Below are positions 24,161 to 32,071 of a stretch of 64,000 nt of DNA, one piece after another (position 1 is the stretch's first letter; each line of letters starts with the position of its first letter). The DNA is from Streptomyces tagetis (GTDB lineage Bacteria; Actinomycetota; Actinomycetes; Streptomycetales; Streptomycetaceae). The notes beneath the pieces were generated by a model. The model worked only from the letters and a program-made list of their open reading frames with translations. It did no database searches and had not been told where the DNA came from. The position numbers and the translations under genes were made by a program. The DNA is taken from assembly GCF_018069565.1 (NCBI RefSeq), contig NZ_JAGPNL010000007.1, forward strand, positions 1 to 64,000. The letters are read 5' to 3'.

Positions 24161-25120
24161 TCAGCCGCCCGCCGCCGCCAGCGCGGCGCGCAGCCGGCCG
24201 CCGGAGTCCTCCAGAAGGCGGGCAGCCGTCGGGCCGTCCACGTCGGCCAGCAGGACGAGGACGGCGTGCTTGACCTCGCCGCCGGTCGCGGCCAGGGCGC
24301 GTTCGACCTCGGCGTCCCCGGCGCCGGTGGCGTGGGCGACGATCCGCCGGGAGCGGGCGCGCAGCTTCTCGTTGGAGGCGCGGACGTCGACCATCAGGTT
24401 CCCGTAGGTCTTGCCGAGCCGGATCATCGTGATCGTCGACAGCATGTTGAGGACGAGCTTCTGCGCCGTGCCCGCCTTCAGCCGGGTCGAGCCGGTGATC
24501 AGCTCGGGGCCGGTGACGATCTCGATGCCGTGTTCGGCGGCGGCGGCGAGGGGGCTGTCCGGGTTGCAGGACAGTCCGACGGTCAGCGCGCCCAGCGCGC
24601 GGGCGTGCGCGACGGCGCCCACGGCGTACGGGGTGCGGCCGGAGGCCGAGACGCCGACCACCGTGTCCTCGGGGGTGAGCGCGAGCGCGTCGAGGTCGGC
24701 GCGGGCCGCCTCGGCGGAGTCCTCGGCGCCCTCGACGGCGGTGACCAGGGCGTCGGGTCCGCCCGCGATCACGCCGGTGACCTGGCCGGGGGCGGTGTCG
24801 AAGGTGGGCGGGCACTCGGAGGCGTCCAGCACGCCGAGCCGGCCGGCGGTGCCCGCGCCCGCGTAGACCAGCCGGCCGCCGCGGGCCATGCGGGCGGCCA
24901 CGGCGTCGACGGCGGCGGCGATCTCCGGCAGCTTCCCGGCGACGGCGGCGGGCACGGTGCGGTCCTCGCCGTTCATCAGCCGCGCGATCTCCAGGGTGGG
25001 CAGCTCGTCGATCTCGGCCAGCTCGGGCCGGAACGCCTCGGTGGCCAGGGTCTCCAGCTCGGACCGCGGGCCGGGGCCGGGAGGGACGGGGGTGCCGGGC
25101 GCGGGGGAGGGGGAGTTCAT
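24161..25120 (-). CDS. murQ: N-acetylmuramic acid 6-phosphate etherase
   Basis: MurQ cleaves the lactyl ether of MurNAc-6-P to give GlcNAc-6-P and D-lactate in cell-wall recycling. The 319-residue protein has a SIS domain with YAGAGTAGRLGVLDASECPPTF carrying the catalytic Glu, VEGAEDS with the second Glu, and VGVSASGRTPYAVGA. NLMVDVRASNEKLRARS is the MurQ signature near the C-terminus. The first 20 residues are Pro/Gly-rich. It sits between the RpiR regulator and the PTS gene. The product GlcNAc-6-P is the substrate of NagA encoded 16 kb away in the same window. Confidence 0.95.
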   Translation of the reverse strand: MNSPSPAPGTPVPPGPGPRSELETLATEAFRPELAEIDELPTLEIARLMNGEDRTVPAAVAGKLPEIAAAVDAVAARMARGGRLVYAGAGTAGRLGVLDASECPPTFDTAPGQVTGVIAGGPDALVTAVEGAEDSAEAARADLDALALTPEDTVVGVSASGRTPYAVGAVAHARALGALTVGLSCNPDSPLAAAAEHGIEIVTGPELITGSTRLKAGTAQKLVLNMLSTITMIRLGKTYGNLMVDVRASNEKLRARSRRIVAHATGAGDAEVERALAATGGEVKHAVLVLLADVDGPTAARLLEDSGGRLRAALAAAGG

Positions 25121-25191
25121 GGCGGCGGCTCTCTTCGGTGCGGGTGCGGGTGCGGTGTGGCCGGGCCCTGCGTGGTGCTGTGGCGCGGTGC

Positions 25192-26178
25192 TCAGCGGGG
25201 GCGGGCGCCGCGCGGGTCGCGCCGGTGCGCCAGGGCCTCGTACGAGGCCGCCAGCGCGGGCGCCGCCGTCGCGTAGGTGCGCTGCGCGACCCCCACGAAC
25301 AGGCAGTCCACGACGAGGAGCTGACTGGTCCGGGAGGACATCGCGGCGGGCCGCAGCTCGCTCTCCCGGCAGGTGGCGGTGGTCAGCAGATGGTCGGCGT
25401 ACTGCGTGACGGGACTGTCGGGGCGGCCGGTGACGGCGATGGTCGTGGCCCCGCGTTCGAAGGCGACCCGCAGCGGCTCGATGACGTCCGCCGTGGAGCC
25501 GGAGTGCGTGACGGCGAGGGCGACGTCCCCGGGGCGCAGTTGCACCGCGTTGGTGACGGCGAGGTGGGGGTCGCCGGGGGCGTGGGCCAGCAGCCCGATC
25601 CGCAGCAGCTTCTGGGTGAGGTCCTGGGCGACCAGCCCGGAGGCGCCGATCCCGTAGACGTCGGTGCGCCGGGCGGCGGCGAGCGCGGTGACGGCCGCGT
25701 CGAGCTGTGCGGTGTCGAGGCCGGCGGCGGTGTCGGCGAGGGTGCGCCGCTCGTCGTGGGCGAGCTTGGCGACCACGTCGGCGATCGGGTCGTCGACCGT
25801 GATGTCGGTGGTGAGGGCGGGCGCGCGGCCGGAGTGCTGCTGGGCGGCGAGGCCGGCGAGCGCGAGGCGCAGGTCCCGGTAGCCGGGGTAGCCGAGCAGC
25901 CGGGCGGTGCGCACGACGGTCGCCTCGCTGGTGCCGGTGCGTTCGGCGAGGCCGGTGACGGTGAGGGCGGCGCAGCCCGCCGGATCGTCCGCGACGGCCA
26001 CGGCGACCCGCTGCATGGACCGGGTCATCGACGGCGCCAGCGTGCGCACCTTCGCGGTGAGGGCGCCGGGGGCCGGTGGCGCCGGGAGCGTGGGGGACGC
26101 GGGCGCGCTCCGGCCCTCCGGCGCGGCGGACCGCCCGCCCCCGGGGCGGCCGGAAGTTTCCTTCACGTCATCGGTCAC
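25192..26178 (-). CDS. RpiR/MurR-family transcriptional regulator
   Basis: This 328-residue regulator has an N-terminal helix-turn-helix (about 50-125: SMTRSMQRVAVAV to GTSEATVVRTARLLGYPGYRDL). A SIS sugar-phosphate-binding domain follows (YGIGASGLVAQDL, VTHSGSTADVIEPL). The SIS ligand is likely MurNAc-6-P or GlcNAc-6-P, given murQ and the PTS gene downstream. Start GTG at 26178 was chosen; a TTG farther out would run into the upstream control region. A gap of about 70 bases separates it from murQ. A short dyad just upstream of the start may be its own operator. Confidence 0.9.
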   Translation of the reverse strand: MTDDVKETSGRPGGGRSAAPEGRSAPASPTLPAPPAPGALTAKVRTLAPSMTRSMQRVAVAVADDPAGCAALTVTGLAERTGTSEATVVRTARLLGYPGYRDLRLALAGLAAQQHSGRAPALTTDITVDDPIADVVAKLAHDERRTLADTAAGLDTAQLDAAVTALAAARRTDVYGIGASGLVAQDLTQKLLRIGLLAHAPGDPHLAVTNAVQLRPGDVALAVTHSGSTADVIEPLRVAFERGATTIAVTGRPDSPVTQYADHLLTTATCRESELRPAAMSSRTSQLLVVDCLFVGVAQRTYATAAPALAASYEALAHRRDPRGARPR

Positions 26179-26182
26179 CCTT

Positions 26183-26195
26183 GAAAGATATTTTC
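26183..26195. promoter_or_regulatory. Dyad upstream of the RpiR gene
   Basis: GAAAGATATTTTC has 4-base inverted arms (GAAA/TTTC) around five bases in an unusually AT-rich spot five bases upstream of the regulator start. An autoregulatory operator is plausible but unproven. Confidence 0.4.
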
Positions 26196-26225
26196 GTTTC
26201 GGTTCGGGGGTCAAGAGTGCGCACA

Positions 26226-26618
26226 ATGGGGGACATGGACCCCGTCAGCCCCCTGGAGCAGGCCCTGCACGCCGCCCGCGCTCTCGTCCTCGCCGACCTG
26301 ATGGCCGGCCGGGTCGCCGAGGCGGACGTCGTCTCGCTCGTCGAGGAGGCGGTCGCCCACCGGCGCTGGTGGGTCGAACAGTGGCCCGAGGGCGCCGAGT
26401 TCGTCGCCGGACTGGTCGCCCAGGACGTGCAGGACGCCCTCCTGGAGCGGTACGGGCGCTGGCCGCTGTGCCCGGTGTGCGCCTCCGGTGACCCGCACGC
26501 CCTGGACGTCGACCCGGAACTCGGCCCGGACCCGCACTGGGTCTGCTCCGAGGCGGGCGTACGGGTGGCACCGGTCGGCTCGCTGGGCGCCGTCACCGGC
26601 GGCCCCGCGTCCGCGTAG
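26226..26618 (+). CDS. Small conserved hypothetical with CxxC
   Basis: A 130-residue protein, helical for its first 75 residues (LEQALHAARALVLADLMAG, VSLVEEAVAHRRWWVEQWP). It ends with CPVC, a 20-residue loop and HWVC, which together could form a zinc knuckle. Two in-frame ATGs nine bases apart are possible starts. It is divergent from the RpiR gene and eight bases upstream of a DUF4031 gene. I do not recognise a function. Confidence 0.7.
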   Translation: MGDMDPVSPLEQALHAARALVLADLMAGRVAEADVVSLVEEAVAHRRWWVEQWPEGAEFVAGLVAQDVQDALLERYGRWPLCPVCASGDPHALDVDPELGPDPHWVCSEAGVRVAPVGSLGAVTGGPASA

Positions 26619-26626
26619 GGGCGCCG

Positions 26627-26917
26627 GTGGCCCTCTACATCGACCCGCCGTCCTGGCCGGGCCACGGCCGCCTCTGGTCCCATCTGGTCAGCGACGTCTC
26701 CTACGCCGAACTCCACGCCTTCGCCGACCGCCTCGGCGTGGACCGCCGCGCCTTCGAGCGCGACCACTACGACATCCCCGCCCAGCGGTACGCCGACGTC
26801 GTCGCCGCCGGCGCGCTGGAGGTCCGCAGCCGCGAGGTGGTGCGGCTGCTGCACGAGGCCGGGCTGCGCCGCCGCAGGCGGGCCGGGGATCAGCCGCGCG
26901 GACCGCTCAGCTCGTAG
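26627..26917 (+). CDS. DUF4031 protein
   Basis: This 96-residue protein matches DUF4031: ALYIDPPSWPGHGRLWSHLVSD, YAELHAFADRLGVDRRAFERDHYDIP, and a basic C-terminus. The conserved Trp, His and Asp-His-Tyr pattern is characteristic, but no biochemical function is known. GTG start. It probably forms a unit with the preceding small gene. Its last 28 bases overlap the 3' end of the convergent GNAT-fusion gene. Confidence 0.85.
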   Translation: MALYIDPPSWPGHGRLWSHLVSDVSYAELHAFADRLGVDRRAFERDHYDIPAQRYADVVAAGALEVRSREVVRLLHEAGLRRRRRAGDQPRGPLSS

Positions 26918-27966
26918 GCGTACTCCTGCGCCTCCCCGCCGGTCCGGGTGAAGCCGGCGCGGCCCAGGACGGCCTGGGAGGCGAGGTTGCCGGGCTCGGT
27001 GGTGGCGGTCACGCACGTCACCTCGTCCCGGCCCAGCGCCCACGCCGACAGGGCACGCAGCGCCTCGGTGGCGTGGCCCCGGCCGCGGGCGGCGGCCGAG
27101 AGGTCGTAGCCGACCTCGACGCGGCCCTCGGCGTCCGGCGGACCGTGGAAGCCGATACCGCCGACCGCCCGGCCGTCCTCGGCGCGGACGATGACGAACA
27201 TGCCCCACTCGGGCCGGTGCGTGCCCGCCTCGTACGCCTTCAGCAGCGCCCCCGCCGCGTCGCGAGTGCCGTCGCCGGGACCGCCCTCCACCCAGGCGAA
27301 ACCGCCGTCGCCGCCCACCGCCAGACCGGCCGCGGCGGCCGGCCTGACGCCCCGCAGGACGAGCCGCCCGGCCGGCAGCACCAGGTCGTTGCGCCAGCGC
27401 CACTCGGTGAGCCGGGCCCGGCCGGGCAGCTCGCCGCGGCCGGTCGCCCACAGCAGCGTGGGCCACGGGGCCTCGCCGGGCCGCACGTGCGGGAAGATCA
27501 GCGTCAGCACGTACGCGCACAGCTCGGCGGGCGGCTCGTAGGCGAGCCCCAGGCCCTCGGCCATGTCGTACGTGTGGGCCAGGACCTCGGCGACGCCCAT
27601 CGCGGCGAAGCCGTCGCGGTCCGCGCTGCCGAAGGGGTACGGGTGGAAGGCGCGCACCCCGGGCGGGGTGGCGCGGAGCGTGGCGGCGAACAGGGTGCCG
27701 GCCGTCTCGATCACGTGGAGGGCGTCCGCGGCGTCGGCGTCCGCGTCGAGGGTGATCCGGAAGGGCACGTAGGCGTCGGTGGCGCGGCCCGCCAACTGGC
27801 CCGCGTAGGCGAGGAGATCGCTGGCGACGTGCTGCGCGGTGCGCCGGCAGCTCCACTCCAGGGCGCCGGCCGGCACGGCCTCCCAGTCCCGGTCCGTCGC
27901 CGTCCGCAGCAGCGCCACGGCGTCCGCGACGGCCTCCTCCACCCGTTGCGCGCCCTCGTGTCCCAT
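26890..27966 (-). CDS. Maleylpyruvate isomerase-like (DinB fold) N-domain fused to GNAT acetyltransferase
   Basis: A two-domain protein of 358 residues. The N-terminal half (about 1-190) is a DinB/MDMPI_N-type four-helix bundle (WEAVPAGALEWSCRRTAQHV, LAYAGQLAGR, GVAEVLAHTYDMAEGLG). Its HTYD histidine is at the position used for metal binding in mycothiol-dependent enzymes. The C-terminal half (about 200-355) is a GNAT fold with GYDLSAAARGRGHATEALRAL as acetyl-CoA-binding motif A and VLGRAGFTRTGG near the end. The start is an ATG ten bases after the HD-protein stop, so the two are cotranscribed. The fusion suggests thiol-linked or amine acetylation chemistry, but the substrate is unknown. Confidence 0.85.
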   Translation of the reverse strand: MGHEGAQRVEEAVADAVALLRTATDRDWEAVPAGALEWSCRRTAQHVASDLLAYAGQLAGRATDAYVPFRITLDADADAADALHVIETAGTLFAATLRATPPGVRAFHPYPFGSADRDGFAAMGVAEVLAHTYDMAEGLGLAYEPPAELCAYVLTLIFPHVRPGEAPWPTLLWATGRGELPGRARLTEWRWRNDLVLPAGRLVLRGVRPAAAAGLAVGGDGGFAWVEGGPGDGTRDAAGALLKAYEAGTHRPEWGMFVIVRAEDGRAVGGIGFHGPPDAEGRVEVGYDLSAAARGRGHATEALRALSAWALGRDEVTCVTATTEPGNLASQAVLGRAGFTRTGGEAQEYAYELSGPRG

Positions 27967-27976
27967 GCCGGGCAGG

Positions 27977-28636
27977 CTACGGTGCCCGGTCACCGCCGGG
28001 CGACAGCATTTCCAGCTCCCCGGCGAGGTTGTAGCGGGCGGTCGCCTCCCACTCCCGCCGGCCGTGCGGGGTGGCGTAGAGCGCGGGGCGGTCCAGGAGG
28101 TGCCGGAGCACCGCGGAGCGGCCCTCACGGAAGGCGTCGTTCGGCACGAAGTGGTACTCCTCGCGCACGGCGGCGGCGTAGGCGGCGTACGCGGAGGGCG
28201 GCGAGGCCAGGATCGCCAGGTCGGCGTCGCAGAGCACCTGTCCGTCGCGGTCGTCGCCGGCCGGGTCGTGGCCGACGGTGAGCCGGACCAGCCGGGCCAC
28301 CTCGGCGGTCTTCGCCCGCGGCACCCCGGCCTCGGCGAGCGCCCGCTCCGCCAGCCGGGCCGAGCGCTCCTCGTTCTCGGAGCGCTCGGGCAGGTAGACG
28401 GCGTCGTGGAACCAGGCGGCCAGCCGGACCACGTCCGGGTCGTCGGCATGGGCGCTCAGCGTGTCGACGTGGCGCAGGACCGCCGCGAGGTGGGTGGCGG
28501 TGTGGTAGTGCCGCTGGGGCTCGCTCCACCGGGCGAGCAGCCGCTCGGCGTACGGACCGGGGTCGGGTCCGTCCGTGCCCCGTGCCCCCTCCAGGGCCCG
28601 GGAGAACCGGTACCGCAACGCGTCGAGGTCGGCCAT
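27977..28636 (-). CDS. HD-superfamily predicted metal-dependent hydrolase
   Basis: This 219-residue protein has the HD-type metal site spread over HYHTATHLAAVLRHVD and RLAAWFHDAVYLP (the His-Asp pair). LVRLTVGHDPAG and LCDADLAILAS (a second Asp) follow. This is the family annotated as predicted metal-dependent phosphohydrolases, sometimes placed near nucleotide or amine metabolism. The ATG is preceded by GGAG. It is the first gene of a two-gene unit with the GNAT fusion and is divergent from cutC. Confidence 0.88.
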   Translation of the reverse strand: MADLDALRYRFSRALEGARGTDGPDPGPYAERLLARWSEPQRHYHTATHLAAVLRHVDTLSAHADDPDVVRLAAWFHDAVYLPERSENEERSARLAERALAEAGVPRAKTAEVARLVRLTVGHDPAGDDRDGQVLCDADLAILASPPSAYAAYAAAVREEYHFVPNDAFREGRSAVLRHLLDRPALYATPHGRREWEATARYNLAGELEMLSPGGDRAP

Positions 28637-28770
28637 GTCCCCATTCTCCACGCCGCCCCTCCCCTCCGCCCTCCCCCGCCCTGCCCCGCCGGCCCTCCCG
28701 CTCCTCCCGCTCCGCCCGGACCGGGTCCGGACCCGGGCCGTACGCGGGGCCTCCGTGGGGCATAGTCTTG

Positions 28771-28786
28771 ATTGGACTAGACCTAT
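28771..28786. promoter_or_regulatory. DasR-like (dre) site upstream of cutC
   Basis: ATTGGACTAGACCTAT agrees with 13 of 16 positions of the dre consensus if the pyrimidine at position 2 is allowed, and keeps the CTAGACC core. It lies 22 bases upstream of the cutC ATG and about 135 upstream of the divergent HD gene. Confidence 0.65.
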
Positions 28787-28807
28787 AGGCCGAATGAATG
28801 GGGTCCC

Positions 28808-29500
28808 ATGAGCAAGCGTGCAGTCCTGGAGGTGATCGCCCTCGACGCCAGGGACGCGGTCGCCGCCCAGGCCGGAGGCGCCGATCGCCTCGAACTGGTC
28901 ACCGACATGGCGGCCGACGGGCTCACCCCGCCGACCGCGACCGTCGCCGCGATCCGGGCCGCCGTCGACATCGACCTGCGGGTCATGCTGCGGCTGGCCG
29001 CCGGGTTCGCCGCCGGGGACGTCGAGCGGCTGGCGCGGCTCGCCGGGGAGCTGCGGGACGCGGGGGCCACGCAGTTCGTCCTCGGCTTCCTCGACGCCGA
29101 CGGCGACCTGGACGTCGCGGCGGTGGAGCGGGTCGCCGGGGAACTGGACGGCTGCCCGTGGACCTTCCACCGCGCCATCGACCGCTGCGTGGACCGGGCC
29201 GCGCTGCGCAAGCGCCTCGCCGACTTCCCCGGCCTGGACACCTACCTGACCGCCGGGGCGGCCGGCGGCGTGGACGAGGGCCTGCCCGTGCTGCTCGCCG
29301 AGGCGCGGCGCCGGGACGAGCCGGGCTACCGCCAGCAGCTCCTGGTCGGGGGCGGCCTGCGGCTGGACCACCTGCCGGTGCTCAGGGAGGCCGGGGCCGA
29401 CGCCTTCCACATCGGCGGCGCGGCCCGGCCCGACGGGTGGGCGGGGCCCGTCTCGGCGGACGAGGTCGCCCGGTGGCGGACGGTGCTGGACGCGGGGTGA
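28808..29500 (+). CDS. cutC: CutC-family TIM-barrel protein
   Basis: This 230-residue protein matches CutC: LEVIALDARDAVAAQAGGADRLEL at the N-terminus, FVLGFLDADGDLD, TFHRAIDRCVD, and LLVGGGLRLDHL. AFHIGGAARPD is close to the end. CutC was linked to copper tolerance in E. coli, though that role is disputed and its enzymatic activity is unknown. The ATG was chosen from the family N-terminus. A DasR-like operator sits in its promoter, which would tie it to amino-sugar status instead of copper. Confidence 0.93.
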   Translation: MSKRAVLEVIALDARDAVAAQAGGADRLELVTDMAADGLTPPTATVAAIRAAVDIDLRVMLRLAAGFAAGDVERLARLAGELRDAGATQFVLGFLDADGDLDVAAVERVAGELDGCPWTFHRAIDRCVDRAALRKRLADFPGLDTYLTAGAAGGVDEGLPVLLAEARRRDEPGYRQQLLVGGGLRLDHLPVLREAGADAFHIGGAARPDGWAGPVSADEVARWRTVLDAG

Positions 29501-29546
29501 GCCGGGAGGGCGGGGGGAGGCGGGGGCTGCCCCCGCCTCGGCCCCG

Positions 29547-31619
29547 TCACTCCGCCAGGTGGCCCGGCAGCGGCGCCGCGTGGGTCACGATCAGGCCCGA
29601 GACCGCCCGGGTCAGACAGACGTAGAGGCGGCGCAGCCCCGTCCGCTCGTCGGGCTCGGCACCGACCACCGCCGCCGGTTCGTCCAGCACCACGTGGTCG
29701 TACTCCAGGCCCTTGGCCAGCGAGGCCGGGACCAGCGTCAGGCGGGCCTCGCCGGTGGTCTCCTCGCCGGGGCCCAGAGGGCGAAGGCCCGCCTCCGTCA
29801 GCGCCGCGGCCAGCTCCGGGACCCGGGCGTCGGCGGCGATCAGGCCCACCGACCCCTCCCGGCCCAGCAGCTCCCGGCAGGCCGCCACCACCCCGGCCGG
29901 CCCGGCGGGCACCGGGCGGACCTCGAAGAAGCCCGGGTTCTCCCGGACCGACGCCACCGGCGCCAGCCCCGGCGCGATGTGCGGCAGCAGCCGGGAGGCG
30001 TACGCGATGACGTCCGTCGGCACCCGGAAACCGGCCGTCAGCTCCTCCACCACCGCGCCCTCCTTGCCCAGGTGCGCCAGCGCCTCCCGCCAGCTCCTCG
30101 TCGCCCAGGGCGTGGTGCCCTGCGCCAGATCGCCGAGGACCGTCGCCGAGCCGGTGGAGCAGCGCCGGCCCACCGCCCGGTACTGCATCGGGGAGAGGTC
30201 CTGCGCCTCGTCGAGCACCACGTGCCCGAGGGAGGGCGTGCGCTCGATCAGGTCGGCGGCCTCGTCGATCAGCACCGCGTCCGCCGCCGACCAGCGCGCC
30301 GACCGCACCGAGCGGGCCGGCCGGGCCCACAGCACCGCCGCCCGCTCCTCCTCGGTGAGGACGCCCTCGGCGTGCTCGGCCAGGAAATCGGGGTCCGACA
30401 GCAGCCGCAGGACCAGCCTGGCCGGGTCGACCGGCGGCCAGAGGGCCTTCACCGCCGCCTTCACCGCGGGGTTGCGGGCCACCGCGTCCTGCACCCGGTC
30501 GTCCGGCGCCTCCCCGGAGCGCTCCATGCGCACCAGTACGGCGTGCGCGATGCGCTGCGGCAGGGCCTCGCGGGCGGCGCCGTAGCGGATGGAGCGGTCC
30601 AGCAGCTCGCGGACCATCTCCTCCAGCTCGTACGCCGGGACGCGCCAGCGGCGGGAGCCGCGCACCACGACCACCGGTTCGGTGGGCAGGGTGACGTGCG
30701 CGTACAGCGCCCGGCGCAGCACCTCGGCCATCCGGGCGTCGCCCTTGACCACCGCCGCCGGCGCCTCGTCCGTGCCGCGCACCTCGACCCGGGCCACCAG
30801 GTCGTCCACCGTGGACTGCCGTACCGTCAGCTCGCCGAGGGCGGGCAGCACCTGCTCGATGTAGTGCAGGAAGGACCGGTTGGGCCCGATGACGAGGGTG
30901 CCGGTGCGGGCCAGCCGCTCGCGGTGGGCGTAGAGGAGGTAGGCGACCCGGTGCAGGCCGACCGCGGTCTTGCCGGTGCCGGGGCCGCCCTGCACGCAGA
31001 CCGTGCCGCCGAGCCCGGCGCGCACGATCTCGTCCTGCTCGGGCTGGATGGTGGCGACGATGTCGCGCATCGGGCCGACGCGGGGCCGCTCGATCTCCCG
31101 CTGGAGCAGGGCGCTGGTCGCCGATGCCTGGGCCGGGTCGGACAGGTGCTCGTCCTCGTAGGCCGTGAGGTCGCCGCCGGTGTAGCCGAAGCGGCGGCGC
31201 AGCGCGACGCCCATCGGGTCCTTGGCGGAGGCCCGGTAGAAGGGCTGTGAGACGGGCGCCCGCCAGTCGATCACCATCGGGTCGCCGTCCGCGTCGTGCA
31301 CGTGCCGGCGCCCGATGTGGAAGCGCGGGCCGTCGGCGCCCTCGGCCCCGCTTCCGCCGGGGGCGTGCAGGTAGTCGAGCCGGCCGAAGAAGAGCGGGGT
31401 GCCGGCGAGGTCGGCGAGGGCCTTGACGCGGTCCTCGATCTGGCGCTCCAGGACGGCCGCGTTGACCCAGTTCGCGGCGACGTCGGTGAGGTCGAGGGCC
31501 TCGACGTCCTCCCGCATCGCCCGCAGGGCGCGGCGCGCGGCGGCGAGGTGGGCGCGTTCCCGGGCGAGGGGGGCGTCGGCGGCGGCGGACGGGGAGTCGT
31601 CGTGGACGGACGTGGTCAA
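29547..31619 (-). CDS. HelD-like superfamily I helicase/RNA polymerase-associated ATPase
   Basis: This 690-residue UvrD/Rep-like protein has a long N-terminal coiled-coil region (about 10-75: ERAHLAAARRALRAMREDVE). Then come VIDWRAPVSQPFYRAS, Walker A in GGPGTGKTAVGLHRVAYLLY and Walker B in VVLDEAQDLSPMQYRAVG. Motif V/VI-like AKGLEYDHVVLDEP and RRLYVCLTRA follow. The layout (coiled-coil arm, split ATPase) matches HelD/HelR, which remove or recycle RNA polymerase and in some actinomycetes give rifamycin tolerance. The start is a TTG eight bases after GGAGG; no ATG or GTG fits. No rifamycin-associated element was found upstream. Confidence 0.9.
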   Translation of the reverse strand: MTTSVHDDSPSAAADAPLARERAHLAAARRALRAMREDVEALDLTDVAANWVNAAVLERQIEDRVKALADLAGTPLFFGRLDYLHAPGGSGAEGADGPRFHIGRRHVHDADGDPMVIDWRAPVSQPFYRASAKDPMGVALRRRFGYTGGDLTAYEDEHLSDPAQASATSALLQREIERPRVGPMRDIVATIQPEQDEIVRAGLGGTVCVQGGPGTGKTAVGLHRVAYLLYAHRERLARTGTLVIGPNRSFLHYIEQVLPALGELTVRQSTVDDLVARVEVRGTDEAPAAVVKGDARMAEVLRRALYAHVTLPTEPVVVVRGSRRWRVPAYELEEMVRELLDRSIRYGAAREALPQRIAHAVLVRMERSGEAPDDRVQDAVARNPAVKAAVKALWPPVDPARLVLRLLSDPDFLAEHAEGVLTEEERAAVLWARPARSVRSARWSAADAVLIDEAADLIERTPSLGHVVLDEAQDLSPMQYRAVGRRCSTGSATVLGDLAQGTTPWATRSWREALAHLGKEGAVVEELTAGFRVPTDVIAYASRLLPHIAPGLAPVASVRENPGFFEVRPVPAGPAGVVAACRELLGREGSVGLIAADARVPELAAALTEAGLRPLGPGEETTGEARLTLVPASLAKGLEYDHVVLDEPAAVVGAEPDERTGLRRLYVCLTRAVSGLIVTHAAPLPGHLAE

Positions 31620-31762
31620 GGGGATGCCTCCGGAGGGACCTGCGGGACGGACGGGCGCGGGGGACGCGCGGGGCCGGCCGGTTTCCGTCCGGGCGGCGGC
31701 ACTCCGAGGGGAGGCGGGCAGAAGCGGCATCCTAGGGGAGGAGGGGCACCACGGGTCAAACG

Positions 31763-31930
31763 GTTTCCCGGCACCGCGGGCCCGTACGGAATTTCTCGGC
31801 ACCGTGGGCCGCACGGTTTCCCGGCATCGCGGGCCCGTACGGGATTTCCCGGCATCCGGGGGGCCGCACGGGTTCCCGGCACCGTGGGCCCGTACGGGAA
31901 TGTCCCGGCACCCGCGGCCCGTACCCGTTT
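31763..31930. repeat. Six-copy array of about 28-bp units upstream of the HelD-like gene
   Basis: Six imperfect units begin near 31765, 31793, 31818, 31846, 31873 and 31902. Consensus is TTCCCGGCACCGTGGGCCCG followed by TACGGGAA, so a full unit has inverted ends (TTCCCG/CGGGAA) and can fold on itself. A seventh, decayed start is near 31929. No reading frame or spacer pattern fits, and the array lies in the 450-base divergent gap. Confidence 0.8.
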
Positions 31931-31945
31931 CCCCCGCCCCCGGCC

Positions 31946-31959
31946 GTCCCCTAGGGGAC
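31946..31959. promoter_or_regulatory. Perfect 14-bp palindrome
   Basis: GTCCCCTAGGGGAC is a perfect dyad centred on CCTAGG, between the repeat array and the small plus-strand gene. A partial echo (CCTAGGGGAG) occurs near 31731. Confidence 0.4.
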
Positions 31960-32071
31960 CGTCCCCCGCACCCGGGAGGGCCGAGGTCCCTCCGCGGGCG
32001 TATGCCGCACGGCCGGGAGTTCGGTCCTCGGACCGATGCCGTACGGGGGGACGGAACACCACCATGGAGAC

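Noticed and set aside
31620..31760. Rifamycin-associated element upstream of the HelD-like gene
   Set aside because: No sequence resembling the RAE inverted repeat was found between the start and the array.
31763..31930. CRISPR-like appearance of the repeat array
   Set aside because: Units are contiguous, vary in length (25-29 bp) and have no unique spacers. No cas genes are present.
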